A stretch of DNA of 64,000 nt from Benincasa hispida (Eukaryota; Streptophyta; Magnoliopsida; Cucurbitales; Cucurbitaceae). The DNA lies in assembly GCF_009727055.1 (NCBI RefSeq), contig NC_052352.1, forward strand, positions 27,902,107-27,966,106, given 5' to 3'. Positions 1-10,981 of the stretch are shown one piece after another. Position numbers and translations under genes: made by a program. The number at the start of each line of letters is the position of its first letter. Within the stretch, counting starts at the first letter, position 1. The notes under the pieces were generated by a model. That model was not told where the DNA came from, did no database searches, and saw only the letters and a program-made list of their open reading frames with translations.

Positions 1-1255
1 AGCTACTGAACTGTTGACTATCTTCTTGTAAACACAAGGTTCATCAACGTTTTAGTCAAAGCCATACGATTTGATCGCAGTATCAAACCGAATATTCAAA
101 GATCGAGACGTTTGCTTTAGCCCATAAATGGACCGATTCAGTTTGTAAAATTTTTGCTCTTGACCTTGGGCAATGAATCCTTCGGGTTGCACTATGTAAA
201 TGGTATCCTCAAGATTGTCATTCAGAAAAGCCGTCTTGACGTCCATTTACCAAATCTCATAATTATTATAAGCGGCAATGGACAGAAGGATGCGGATCGA
301 CTTTAACATGGAAATAGGTGAGAAAGTCTCCTCATAGTTGACTTCTTCCACCTGAGTATAACCCTTTGCCACAATTCGAGCCTTGAAGGTTTGCACCTTC
401 CCACCAGCACCCCGTTTGTGCTTGCAGATCCATTTATAACCTATAGGTCTTACCCCATCAGACTGATCTAAAGATTTCATACCGAGTTGAAGTACATCGA
501 CTCCATCTCGAGATTCATGGCTTTGACCCATTCATCCCGATCAACATCCTTCATTACCTTTTGATAGGACAACGAATCCTCAACATTGCCATCTGCCACC
601 AGAGCTAGGATTTCCATGAAACCCAGATAGCGATCAGGTGGGTTCATAACCCTCCCACTGTATCGAGGTTCCCTCAACTCTTGAGGTAGAACTGACCTAC
701 CAGATGAACTATCATCAACAACTCTGGTTAATGAAGCTGGTCCTTCAACAACCCTTGTTGAAGTTTCTTTGGAAAGCTCACTTAACACGACTTTACTACG
801 TGGACTGTACTCCCTGATATGATCCTCCTCCAGGAAAGTAACGTCCGTGGAAACAAACACCTTGTTTTCGGACGAATCATAAAAGTAACCTCCTCGTGTA
901 CCTTTGGGGTAGCCTACAACGAGGCACAACCTCAATCGTGATTCCAACTTCTTGGGATTTTCCTCAAACACATGTGCTGGGCAACCCCATATGCGGAAGT
1001 GATGTAAACTAGCTTTACGCCTGTTCCACAACTCCAAAGGTGTTCTCGCAACACTCTTAAAAGGAACACAGATGAGAATGTATACTGCAGTCTCCACTGC
1101 GAAACCCTAAAACGAGTCCGGTAAGAAAGCGTAACTCATCATCGAACGAACCATGTCCAACAAGGTTCTGTCTCTCTTCTCCGCTACACCATTTTATTGA
1201 GGTGTACCTGAAGGATTTCATACCGAGAGTTCCATGAGCGGGCTTAGATTGCTCC
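1..1255 (-). pseudogene. Ty1/copia pol relic: integrase core end, linker, start of reverse transcriptase
   Basis: Read on the minus strand from 1255 down, the translation starts near the end of the integrase core (AEKRDRTLLDMVRSMMSYA, with a stop soon after). It passes through the copia GKR-type block (RIWGCPAHVFEENPKKLESR, then VVGYPKGTRGGYFYDSSENK, 477-1097) and the variable linker. It then enters reverse transcriptase (PIGYKWICKHKRG, FKARIVAKGYTQ at 247-531; MDVKTAFLNDNLED and SIYGLKQTSRS at 52-246). Frame breaks near 247 and 500 and the in-frame stop show it is dead. It runs off the left edge, so the rest of RT and RNase H lie outside. Upstream, the integrase stops abruptly near 1255 against unrelated DNA. 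The family is certain; the exact left and right limits are by eye. Confidence 0.9.
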
Positions 1256-2030
1256 GATTTCACAGTTACCGAAATATAAACGATATACATTCCATACAAA
1301 CAGTTATGCATATTAAACTCATAATCGGCATGCTCAGAAAACAAACATCAACAAGGAAAAGAGGTTCATACTAAATGAAGACTGTCTTCGTATGTGTGAA
1401 CCTAAAGCAGCGGAAAACCTCCTACCGATCTATCAGCACCGACGAGTCTGTCGACTGAAACAGCACGATCCGAACGTACACGAACAATGTCGCGGGATGA
1501 CACCACCATTTGTACAACTTCACAATCAGTTCTCAACCTCAGTACTATGTATCATGTATCTTGTATCGTGTATCATAGTAGCTTAGGATTTTACTTTATC
1601 AACGCATCTTTACTTTACTTTGTCAATGCATTTTTACTTCATCGCAATTTATATTTCTGTACAAACCAACATTCTTTATTCATTATTAAAACCGGTTACA
1701 TGTTCACATTAGTATCGTATTAACGATAACAATCCCCGTGTTCGACCTTGGATCACTCTGAGAAACTTGCTTCGGAATTATACTTGGTTTCAGCGCAAGG
1801 AAACTTGTGACACGCACTACGTCATCGCATACTACGAGCATATCACTATCAACACATACTCTTAGAACATAGTATCGCATAAAATATCATTCATCAAGTT
1901 TATGGCGCCGTTGCCCGTAACATGAGCTTGTATTACATTCATCCATCAGTAGTGTGTATAAGCGATACAAAACATAACACAGCATAACACTCCACTCGTA
2001 TCCTTATAGTCACCGGTGGGGTGATCAGAT
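1256..2030 (+). mobile_element. Fragment of a Ty3/gypsy-type LTR end with tRNA-Asp primer-binding site
   Basis: No gene. This segment interrupts copia DNA. At 1903-1917 it holds TGGCGCCGTTGCC, which is complementary to the 3' end of plant tRNA-Asp and is the usual primer-binding site of Tat/Athila-type gypsy elements. The 170 bases before it (ccccgtgttcgaccttgg, then tacttggtttc) resemble non-coding DNA seen near the ends of such elements. The same kind of text occurs on the other strand at 58800-58870 and 62700-62770. I infer an LTR tail plus a few bases of internal region, cut on both sides. No coding sequence follows. Confidence 0.5.
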
Positions 2031-2584
2031 GTCCCTTTAATGAAATGAGACATTCTCAACTATTAGGCAGAACCAACTTTTCGAACTGAACCTAACAACC
2101 ACCATTTGTTTGGTTCAAAACTATTAACCCTTAATAATTTTGCATAAGTGTAACCCCTCATTTTCGGCCCCAGAGTCTCGCTCCAATACGCCCATCGTAG
2201 GAAAAAAGAAGATTAGGATAAGAGACTAAGTAACCTTATTCTATAACAAGAGATTAAATAAAGAAACGCGCAAAATAACCATCCTATAGAGGGACACACC
2301 CAGGGTGCCTCGAGGTGATGCGCAAAAACTTTATTTAATCCAACAAGAGAGACCGTGGGATATGCCTTGTCGGCCTTTTCGCTCTTACTATGAACCTTCT
2401 CTCCATCCACCCTTGATATTGACCTACCCAAACACCATCCTTTATGGGGGACACTCCCAGCATGTCACGAGGCCGAGGATAGATCTCACGGTGTGGGGAC
2501 TATGAGGGAGAAATGCGAGAGGATAGATTGCACTTCCTGCTCCACTTACTATGAATATTTTGTCGCCAGGATCTAATCCCCTGA
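2031..2584 (-). repeat. Copia leader (5' untranslated) relic
   Basis: Non-coding. It resembles, on the same strand, the leader at 18480-19010 and, inverted, the leader at 60560-61180: shared pieces are the stretch around cttaataattttgcataagtgtaaccc and the blocks ending in a ctcaygrtgtg-type motif. The piece is out of normal element order relative to the gag-protease relic next to it, so it reached this place by rearrangement. Confidence 0.55.
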
Positions 2585-2830
2585 AAAGAGAACAAACATA
2601 TTAGTGGCGCCCGAATCAATTATCCAAGCGAAATCATCATTCTCTACTAAACAAGTTTCTAAACACAAGTTAAATTCACATTTACCTTTGTTCTTCCTTG
2701 GCTTGCTTCTTCCTTCAGATAACGAGGACAATTTCTCTCTCCAGTGTCCGTCCTGGTTCAGTGAAAAACATTTTCTTTTTCAATGACATGGAACTTCTTC
2801 TGGGCGGACAGGGTGGCGGGTAGCAGGTTG
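2585..2830 (-). pseudogene. Copia gag-protease junction relic
   Basis: On the minus strand a decayed zinc-knuckle region (near 2730-2790) is followed by lysine/arginine-rich codons and then by WIIDSGATN (2595-2625), the active-site motif of the copia aspartic protease. Stops and shifts interrupt it. It abuts the LTR to its right. It is a fragment only and cannot encode a working protease. Confidence 0.7.
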
Positions 2831-2849
2831 CCAATTCCCTCTCCCTACC

Positions 2850-4071
2850 TAATTAGTAAGTTAACCTTTCACAGGATTATTCATAATAACGGCTGGGCGA
2901 ATATCTTTTTTACCCCCGAAATTACCTTTTGTTCTCTTAAGATCCACTAATTCCCTAATGAACAATGGATTTGTGATCCAATCAACAAATTGAATCCCTC
3001 TCGTGCCAATTGAGAGGGTGAGGCCTCTTGTTCAGACCGAGAAATCAGCACTTAAAGAAACAACCTCTCTATTAACCTAATCGGGTAGGAGTGAATTATT
3101 GTCTTGCACCCTATGTCCCCAACTATTTCAATCTAGTTCTTATCCAAAATGAGAGGCTTATTATTGAGGAGCAGGAGACCGTTGACTACTCTCGCGTATA
3201 TGCAGATTTCAAAGATAATCTCGAACAAACAGGAGTTCATAGTTAGCTCAGGATTAAGGTCAAGTTACCTAGGTCATCGCTTTGAAATAGTCAGTCTTAA
3301 ACAGTAAACAGCGTTATAAAGTAAGCAAAACTCATTTGCATAGGATGCCCTCACTTCTCATGTCCCAACATAAACGAATTAGGATCATTTCGTTTGTAGC
3401 ACTTTACAACTCTTTGAAGGGTCATCCAATAATATTACCAGAATAATGCACCTAACCTTATTCATATACTATAGATCATTTAGACTATTTACTCGAACCT
3501 GATCTAACACCATTTTTGTTCAATAAGATACCAAAGTGGATGATTAACTCATTCCATACTAGAAATAATCGCAGGAAATCCTTTGATAACACGAATTCTT
3601 ATTTCTCAATGATATCCCACGATCAAGACAATTGGCTAAATCCCGTGAAACCATTTCATAGAAGTTCATTGATATCTTCCTTTTATAAAGCAACTCGACT
3701 TCGATTCTTGAATAATCCACATCACTTCTGCTTCTATTGTAACAAAAGATTCCCTTTTTATGTGGGTTATGTTGAAAAGGCCCGTATCAATAATTATGAT
3801 TTTACGTATGGACAATTCCTCAATATCTTGTTCATTCGCAACAAAATATTTTCTTTGTGCGGCGGTAAAAAAAAAACATGCTTTTTTGGAGAGAGATACT
3901 ATTTCACCACTTGTATGTCTCCACATAAAGTTTAAGTACTCATGTAATAGTCAAGGGACTTTAGGTTTATTGGATTTCGAAAAAAACAATATATTCAATA
4001 ACAACTTATTGAATTTTCAGAATAAGTTCTATTATTTACAAACCACGAGGTTTAGGACATAAAACCCAACA
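2850..4071 (-). mobile_element. Copia LTR (family X), 3' LTR of a minus-strand element, split by plastid DNA
   Basis: The LTR starts at 4071 on the minus strand with TGTTGGGTTTTATGTCCTAA, directly after a polypurine tract (4072-4083), and runs toward lower coordinates. It aligns by eye with the LTRs at 20228-22025 (-) and 55948-57906 (+). Its 3' end is lost near 2850. A plastid ycf2 fragment interrupts it at about 3507-3914. Confidence 0.75.
3507..3914 (+). pseudogene. ycf2: Nuclear plastid insertion: ycf2 fragment
   Basis: The plus-strand frame from 3516 reads [20 protein letters not shown], then [20 protein letters not shown] and [18 protein letters not shown]. This is the conserved middle of plastid Ycf2, the very large plastid protein reported to belong to an inner-envelope protein-import motor. 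A few bases later the A-run at 3867-3875 shifts the frame and [14 protein letters not shown] follows in the next frame, after which LTR sequence resumes. About 405 bp are present out of a gene near 7 kb, without start or stop, so it is non-functional. A 9-bp near-duplication (around 3756-3775) adds three residues relative to the Ycf2 I recall. Family identity is very secure; the ends are accurate to about 10 bp. Confidence 0.93.
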
Positions 4072-4083
4072 AACTCCCACTTG
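4072..4083 (-). other. Polypurine tract of minus-strand copia element
   Basis: On the minus strand AAGTGGGAGTT immediately precedes the LTR start TGTTGGG. The same AAGTGGGAG motif precedes LTR starts at 11741-11750 (-) and, decayed, at 26103-26110 (+). Confidence 0.7.
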
Positions 4084-4667
4084 GACTAAAACTTCAGTGG
4101 TAACTTATATATCTGATATATAAGACTGAGTTACTAAGTTTTATAGAGAAATACAATAAACCAGGGCATCCTATACCCATGGTTTACCATTCGGTATCTT
4201 ATACCCGATATTTCTTCTACTTGCCCTAGGTTATTAACCTGGTATTTCTAGTCTTACTAGGTGATTCTCAAACACTTTAGCCAAGATAATCATTGTAAAC
4301 ACGTTAGTGTACATTAGGCTTTTAATTAAACTATATGGGGAATATATCTAATTCTTAACAATGACCAGGAAGCACACTTTCCTCCCACTACATTGAGGTA
4401 CTCTTAACTCTTTGAGTAAGATGCATCTGACTTGTCTTAACAACTCTTGTTAATAGTTAGATCTAGAAATCTTTAAACTTTTTATACTTTGATCTTAGCT
4501 GTTTTAAATATATGAATATTTGCAAATGACTTTTAACAATTTGATTCTTAACAGAAGTTGCTATGAGATAGAACAAAACATATTTCTCTGAAAATGAACA
4601 TTCCATTCAAAACAAAAATACGTACAATATGTTCATCACATGATCACAAAAACAGGTAATATCATCT
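4084..4667 (-). pseudogene. Collapsed copia pol remnant
   Basis: Between the gag stop and the polypurine tract a full copia element would carry about 3 kb of protease, integrase, RT and RNase H. Here only about 580 bp remain. The part at 4380-4460 resembles the integrase-RT linker at 13460-13560. The part at 4145-4300 resembles the post-RNase H block at 11820-11940 (agggcat, tacttgccctagg, ggtatttctagt). The element is therefore internally deleted and keeps gag only. Confidence 0.6.
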
Positions 4668-5570
4668 TCAGCAGCAACTTCTCCCACTGGTCAAGTAGAG
4701 TAAGCGGTCTTCAAGAACTAAGTTGCCTGTAGCTTTCTCTACTTTCTTCTTAGCAAGATATTTAGGGCAATTTCTCTTCCAGTGCCCTTCTTCGTTGCAG
4801 TGGAAACATTTCCATTTCTCTGCAGCGGTTTTCTTGCTTTTCTTGCTAGTAGGCTTCTTCTTCCCTTTCCCTTTGTCCTTCTTTGTAGGAATACTCTTAC
4901 TCTGCGAATAAGAGGTAACATCAGGCTTAAAGGACATTCCCCTCTTCTCAGCAGAAGCAACATTCACTTCTGATTTTAGACCCTTAGTTCTCAACATAGT
5001 CTGGAAAGCCTGCAACTCATTCAACAGAGTAGTTGAGTTGTATTCAATTTTATTCATTAATGCATTCGTACATAATTTCAGAAAACTCTTTAGAAGAGAT
5101 TCTAGAATAAAACCAACTTGACTTCTCTTGTTCATCACAACATTGCTTACTTCAGCCATATTAAAGTGGGCCAGGACATGTTCACGAATTGAGGTCCCCT
5201 CTTTCATGCGGCTGTTATAAACGTATTTGATAACATCATGTCTTAGGGTAAAGGATGGTTGTCCAAACATCCCTCTCAGAGATTCCATAATCTCTTTGGC
5301 AGTATTCATATTCTCAAGTTTTTTGGCCAAAACGTCAGATAAGCTAGCGAGAATATTAGCATGGGCTTTATCATTCGCCCTGATCCATCTATCAAATGCT
5401 TCCCGAATAGTTCGGTTGGAATTAGAGCTAGGAATGGGAGGACATTCCTCTGTTAAGACAAATCGGAAATCATTTATCATAAGTATGGTGTTCAAATTTG
5501 ATTTCCATGTCACATAGTTATCCCCGATCAGTGTATCTGATGCCAACAATTGTATAATTGAACTCGTCAT
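4668..5570 (-). CDS. Copia Gag, open reading frame, 300 residues
   Basis: Structural Gag of a Ty1/copia element; it would assemble the cytoplasmic particle and package the element RNA. I chose the ATG at 5570 (MTSSIIQLLASDTLIGDNY) because the gags at 18337 (-) and 61304 (+) start at the same place with MTSS; the open frame further upstream runs into the assembly gap. The YVTWKSNLNTILM block and the DUF4219/UBN2-type Gag body follow, then a Lys/Ser-rich stretch and a CCHC zinc knuckle, CFHCNEEGHWKRNC (about residues 254-267), then the stop. It is the only long uninterrupted retrotransposon frame in the window. Pol behind it is deleted, so any mobility would need proteins from another element. 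Expression is unknown. Confidence 0.85.
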   Translation of the reverse strand: MTSSIIQLLASDTLIGDNYVTWKSNLNTILMINDFRFVLTEECPPIPSSNSNRTIREAFDRWIRANDKAHANILASLSDVLAKKLENMNTAKEIMESLRGMFGQPSFTLRHDVIKYVYNSRMKEGTSIREHVLAHFNMAEVSNVVMNKRSQVGFILESLLKSFLKLCTNALMNKIEYNSTTLLNELQAFQTMLRTKGLKSEVNVASAEKRGMSFKPDVTSYSQSKSIPTKKDKGKGKKKPTSKKSKKTAAEKWKCFHCNEEGHWKRNCPKYLAKKKVEKATGNLVLEDRLLYLTSGRSCC

Positions 5571-5705
5571 TCTGAAATTATAAACAAATTCTATAAGTGG
5601 ATTTCTTTTAAATCCAATCAAGTTATAGCAAAGTGATAATATACCCATAATCATTATTTTTGCAATAATACTTAAGTGATTTAGAACAAATGCTACCGAG
5701 GGGCA
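5571..5705 (-). repeat. Copia leader next to gag
   Basis: Non-coding. On the minus strand it matches the bases just upstream of gag at 18338-18480 (ttaaatccaatcaagtt; taccgaggrg). It is cut by the assembly gap. Confidence 0.65.
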
Positions 5706-6370
5706 NNNNNNNNNNNNNNNNNNNNNNNNNNNNNNNNNNNNNNNNNNNNNNNNNNNNNNNNNNNNNNNNNNNNNNNNNNNNNNNNNNNNNNNNNNNNNNN
5801 NNNNNNNNNNNNNNNNNNNNNNNNNNNNNNNNNNNNNNNNNNNNNNNNNNNNNNNNNNNNNNNNNNNNNNNNNNNNNNNNNNNNNNNNNNNNNNNNNNNN
5901 NNNNNNNNNNNNNNNNNNNNNNNNNNNNNNNNNNNNNNNNNNNNNNNNNNNNNNNNNNNNNNNNNNNNNNNNNNNNNNNNNNNNNNNNNNNNNNNNNNNN
6001 NNNNNNNNNNNNNNNNNNNNNNNNNNNNNNNNNNNNNNNNNNNNNNNNNNNNNNNNNNNNNNNNNNNNNNNNNNNNNNNNNNNNNNNNNNNNNNNNNNNN
6101 NNNNNNNNNNNNNNNNNNNNNNNNNNNNNNNNNNNNNNNNNNNNNNNNNNNNNNNNNNNNNNNNNNNNNNNNNNNNNNNNNNNNNNNNNNNNNNNNNNNN
6201 NNNNNNNNNNNNNNNNNNNNNNNNNNNNNNNNNNNNNNNNNNNNNNNNNNNNNNNNNNNNNNNNNNNNNNNNNNNNNNNNNNNNNNNNNNNNNNNNNNNN
6301 NNNNNNNNNNNNNNNNNNNNNNNNNNNNNNNNNNNNNNNNNNNNNNNNNNNNNNNNNNNNNNNNNNNNNN
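5706..6370. other. Assembly gap (665 N)
   Basis: Run of N. It replaces the rest of the leader and the 3' end of the flanking LTR; nothing can be read in it. Confidence 1.
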
Positions 6371-6941
6371 TTTTCATTAATAATAATTTAATATAAAATA
6401 TAAAATTATAAAATTGATTTTAATTAATTAATTAAACAATTTAATTAATAATATTAATTTAATATCATATATTAACTTAATAATTAACACCAATCCTGAT
6501 CATGAATCCCTATTCATGTGACCAGTATTTAAATCATATTTAAATATTTCCAACTTTTCAAATTGTTTTAATTCATAATTAAACAATAACAAGTTAAGTA
6601 TATAAAATATAAATAATGGTTATTTCCTAAGCTGAATTTGAATAATTCAAATTCTCTCATCAAATTGTTCTAGGGTTTAGTTCAATATTAGCTAGGAGAG
6701 GAACCTAATGGACCTACAGATCATAAGCTCCAACGATCCAAGATTAATCGGCTAAACTCTTTAACCTAGTTATCCAACATTCGTTAACTACTGGGACGTT
6801 CTACTATAGCCCAGTAGCTGCACTCTCCCCACTATAATATATTTTTGTTCACTCGATATAACCATGATTAATAAGTTGACCCTTCACAGGTTATTCGTAA
6901 TTATAGCTGGGTCAAAATTACCGTTTTACCCCTGTAATTAC
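6371..6941 (-). mobile_element. Copia LTR fragment (family X)
   Basis: Aligns by eye with 20790-21340 on the same strand (AT-rich part, then ctacagatcataagctcc, then cgatataaccatgatta, cttcacaggtt). It is probably the 5' LTR of the element whose gag lies at 4668-5570; the 3' end is in the gap. It stops at 6941 where a plus-strand LTR begins. Confidence 0.65.
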
Positions 6942-7419
6942 TGTTGGAGTTTATGTCTTAAATTTCATGTATCTTGTGGTTTGTAAAGACAAATTACATA
7001 TCTAATAAAACAAGAGGTATTTTATTAACGTTTAGATTGCAATAATTCAATCCAATAAACTAAGATCCATGGTTATTTTATGAAACTTAAACATGTATGT
7101 GGAGACATACAAGTGGATCATGTTTAAGTGATAACCTAAATGGTCTGTAGTATATGAATAAGGTTGGGTATCTTATCCTAGTGATACATATACGACCCGC
7201 TTTGTAGATGTTACAATTGTTGTAAAGTGCAACAAATTATTTGATCCTGATCATTCATGTGGAGACATGCGAGTAGGGGTATTCTATACAAAGAGTTTGT
7301 ATAAGACCGGACTGCAAAATGAATAGACATTCTATATAACATCGTCGATAGACTTATATTTCACTAGGATGACCATAGATGACTTGACCTTAATCCTGAG
7401 TGAGTTGTGAACTTCTGTC
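6942..7419 (+). mobile_element. Copia LTR 5' fragment
   Basis: Begins tgttggagtttatgtctt and follows the first 480 bp of the related LTRs (cttaaacatgtatgtggaga, tgaccatagatgacttgacc). It is cut at 7419 where a minus-strand LTR starts. Confidence 0.65.
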
Positions 7420-8119
7420 TAAAGGAACTCTAAGAGGAGAGAACCTTGAGCGGAAGCAAGATCGTCTCAAATCCATTTTTCATTGAATGTAAGGTTTACA
7501 GTAAAACAAGAACAAGATATGCATTTACCTAACTTATAGCATGCATTAATAAAGGAAAATTTAAGGTTTTAGAAACCTTCACCTTTGAAGACTATTCTTC
7601 AAGAATCCCTCGAACAAGTCACGAATGGATCTCCTTCTCCAAAAGGAACATCACCAAACGAAGCTTCCTATATTCTCCTTAAGGATTGAGAATGACAGGA
7701 GGTGTGGGCTCTGCCTTAGGTTTTGGAAGAGGGAAGGAGATGAAGAGGAGGAGAGGGAGGAGAATAACTTTTCTTCTCTTTTCGTTTTTTTTCCAGAGAA
7801 AACTCTTCTCTTAGTATTTCATGGGGAAAGATAAATCTGCACCATCCCTTTCTCTGACCCCTCTCATCACGTATTTGGTTGAGATAAATCAGGGGGAGGG
7901 AGTTGTAACTCCCTCTCTTTAATTAATTAATATTAATTTAATAAAATAAAATTAATAATAATTATACTTATAATAACAACCTTATTATATGTATATAAAC
8001 TATATGTTATATCCCATATAACACATAATCTATAGTTACATATTGTATCAAATACAATATAACCTATATATGTATTTTCTCTCAACTATACATAATATTT
8101 AATATAAATTACATTTATA

Positions 8120-8238
8120 GTAAACTCACTTATATGAATCTCATTCATATAATTGATATTTGGATCATATCCAAATATNGTAAACTCACTTATATGAATC
8201 TCATTCATATAATTGATATTTGGATCATATCCAAATAT
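8120..8238. repeat. 59-bp perfect direct repeat flanking a single N
   Basis: Bases 8120-8178 and 8180-8238 are identical and are separated only by N at 8179. This looks like two overlapping contig ends joined without merging rather than a biological repeat. Confidence 0.85.
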
Positions 8239-8767
8239 TTAATTCCTTTCAACTTATTTATGGTATTTAATATAAATCATATTTATATTAAATTTAATTA
8301 CATAAATCTCATTCATATAATTAGTATTTGAATCATATTCAAATTCCTCTCATAATATCTTATATTATAATGTATCAAATACATTATATTAATTATATCA
8401 CATATATAATTAATTTAATTAATTATATCATATATAATTAATCCCCTCAATTAATTTGAACACTTCAAATTAATCCAAAAATAATTCTCAATTAAATCCC
8501 TATTGAGTTACAAAGGGGACCTTATGGATCTGTAGATTGAAGCTCCAATGGTACTTGGATAATTAATTAAACTCTTTAATTAAATTACCCAACATCCATT
8601 AACAGGTCATTCTCATTAAAGACCGACAACTGCACTCTTCGCACTATAGATAAATTTCTATGTCCATTGGATATAACCAATCAACAGTGCGATGACTCTT
8701 CACAAATTGCTCATAAATACAGTTGGGTCAAAATTATCGTTTTACCCCTGTAGTTACATCTAACTCC

Positions 8768-8772
8768 TTAAG
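8768..8772. repeat. Target-site duplication, left copy (TTAAG)
   Basis: TTAAG directly before the LTR start at 8773; the matching copy is at 10977-10981. Confidence 0.85.
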
Positions 8773-10976
8773 TGTTGGGATTGGTGTCCTAATTCTCCCA
8801 GAGTCTCGTTGTTTTGTAAAGATACATATTTTTTAATGAATAAAATAAATGTTATTTAATTCTGGCATTTACTCATATCCAATAAACAAAGCTCTTTGGT
8901 TATCTTATATGAACTTAAGCATGTATATGTGATATACAAGTGGATCATGCCTTAGGTGATAACCTAAATAGGTCTGTAGTATAAGGATTAAGGTGGAATA
9001 CCTGATTCTGGTGACACTGTGGATACGGCCTGCTTTGTAGAGGTTTTCAAGTGTTGTAAACTACTACAGATGGTAGATCCTAACCATTCATGTGGAGACG
9101 TGGAGACGTGGAGCGGGAGTCTTATACAAAGAGTTGTATAAGACCTAGACCACGAGATGACTAGAATCTGTATATAACCCCGTTGATACTATAGACTTAC
9201 ATCTCACCTAAACAACCATAGGTGACACGACCTCAATCCTGAGTGTTTTGGGAACCCCTGCCTTTGAGGGCGGTTCTTTGATTAGTATGGGTGAAAAGGG
9301 CCATTGCCAACTCAAAATGCCTACCTTTTTGGGGACTTGTCTGATATGGGAGATGGAAACTCAATCCACAAGATGGAATTCACTCATTTTCCGAAGCAGG
9401 GATAAGTAGAGAGATTGCTTTCTTAAGGGCTGATTCCGGGGCTTGAACATAGTGGCCACAACTTCTCTTTGGAAGAGAAGACTCATAATAGGACTATGAC
9501 TTATGTTCATTAGAGGGATCAATGGTACTTAAAGAGACAGATGTAACTACAGGGGCATAACGGTTATTGGCCCAGCTATACTTACGAGCGATCTGTGAAG
9601 GGTTGTCGCACTGCTGATTGGTTAATATGGACACATAATATATCTGTGGTAAGGAGAGTTCAGCTGTCGGTCTTTAGTGGAGTGTTTGGTAGTTAACGGA
9701 TGGTGGATCCCATGACTAAAGAGTTTAGTCAGTTATTCACGTACCGTTGGAGCTTCGAGTTACAGGTCCATGAGATCCCCTTGGTAGCTCAATGGATTCA
9801 GTTGAGGATCAGTTCTTGTTGTTGATTTGAAATGTTCAAATTGACAAGAGGTATTTTGATTAATATAGTCAATATTATCTATATGATGTATGAGATACAT
9901 TAGTGGAGGATGTGATGTAAATGAGATTTACATTAAGTACCATTGAATAGAAAAAGAACTATGTTTATATGTTTATGAGATGAAATTAAAAATTATAGGA
10001 TATAAATATAGTATGATAAGTTGGTTATCATCTTTGTTTATAATAATATTAGTTATTTGATAATTAATTCTTTTTCTTTAAATAACCAAAGTAGTGGTGG
10101 TTATTGAATTACGATAACTGTGAGTTTAAAAGGAAAATGGTTTTCCTATTTTAAAAAAGAATTTTTTTTTTAAAAAAAGGTTTTGAGTTTTTCTCTCTCG
10201 CGAAAAAGGAAACTCACGAAGTCGTCAGTAAATACAGATTACTAAACAACGGTGGGCAAGCTAAACAATCGTGCAGTATTTACTAAACGATTGAATAGCT
10301 TTGCAGACGATCGTTTGCCCGAAGTAAACGATTCGTGTAAAGTTGTAGGTGACAGACTGAGCTAAACGATGAGCTAAATGATGCACAGCTTTTTTCTAGA
10401 TGATCACTTAGCCTTATCTAAACGATTGGGCATCGCTTATACGATAGGTTCTTCCGCACTTCTTCCACTTGCCCAGTCGTGTACGCGATCGATGTTTCCT
10501 CCTTCGTCTGCCTCATACCAAGTCCGAACAGAGCCCACCCTCTGGATTCTCACACTGAGAATACTAAGGTAGCCTTGTTGGTGGTGTCAGACTCAACTCG
10601 ACACCGTCGAGGTTTTCTGGAAGCCGTTCGTGGTGTTGTGGAGGTCGTTCGTGTTACGGAGGAGTTCGTGACCAAGGCTTTCATTGAGGATGAGCGCGAA
10701 GTGTTTGTGCTGTGTTTGTTGCTGTATTGCGGTCGTGTAGATCGAGCGTCCGTGGTCGCTGTTGTTCAAGCGGTCGCGCAACAGAGCGTGGAGACGCTTC
10801 TTCGATTGTTCGTACAGTTTGCTCTTCGTGCATTTGTATTTTTCATGCTGTAATTTCTGTATGAATTGAATAACCGTTTCTTTGAAATCGACTGTAAATG
10901 TTATGTTCATTTATGATTGTGATTTAGAATAATCTTCTTCCGCTACTCATGGAAATATTAGTTCTGATTTCCTTCA
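8773..10976 (+). mobile_element. Solo copia LTR (family Z), 2204 bp, nested in another LTR
   Basis: Starts TGTTGGGATTGG and ends ATTTCCTTCA, with TTAAG on both sides and no internal region: a solo LTR left by LTR-LTR recombination. A decayed relative with the downstream primer-binding site is at 53765-55481, which confirms the 3' end. At about 10240-10460 it carries an array of CGATCG-centred motifs, followed by a GC-richer, transcript-like part (gattctcacactgagaata, then cgttcgtg-type repeats). Open frames at 10479-10853 and 10593-10910 lie in that part and match nothing I know. Confidence 0.88.
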
Positions 10977-10981
10977 TTAAG
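10977..10981. repeat. Target-site duplication, right copy (TTAAG)
   Basis: TTAAG immediately after the LTR end at 10976, identical to 8768-8772. Confidence 0.85.

Noticed and set aside
3666..3926. Minus-strand and second plus-strand frames over the ycf2 fragment
   Set aside because: They are shadows of the plastid coding sequence in other frames.
4668..6377. 569-residue open frame including a long X stretch
   Set aside because: The extension beyond 5570 is created by the N gap; the supported Gag starts at the ATG at 5570, as in its two relatives.
10479..10910. Overlapping frames of 124 (+) and 105 (-) residues
   Set aside because: They lie in the transcript-like part of an LTR; the equivalent frame in the other copy (54898-55242) is broken differently and neither resembles a known protein.
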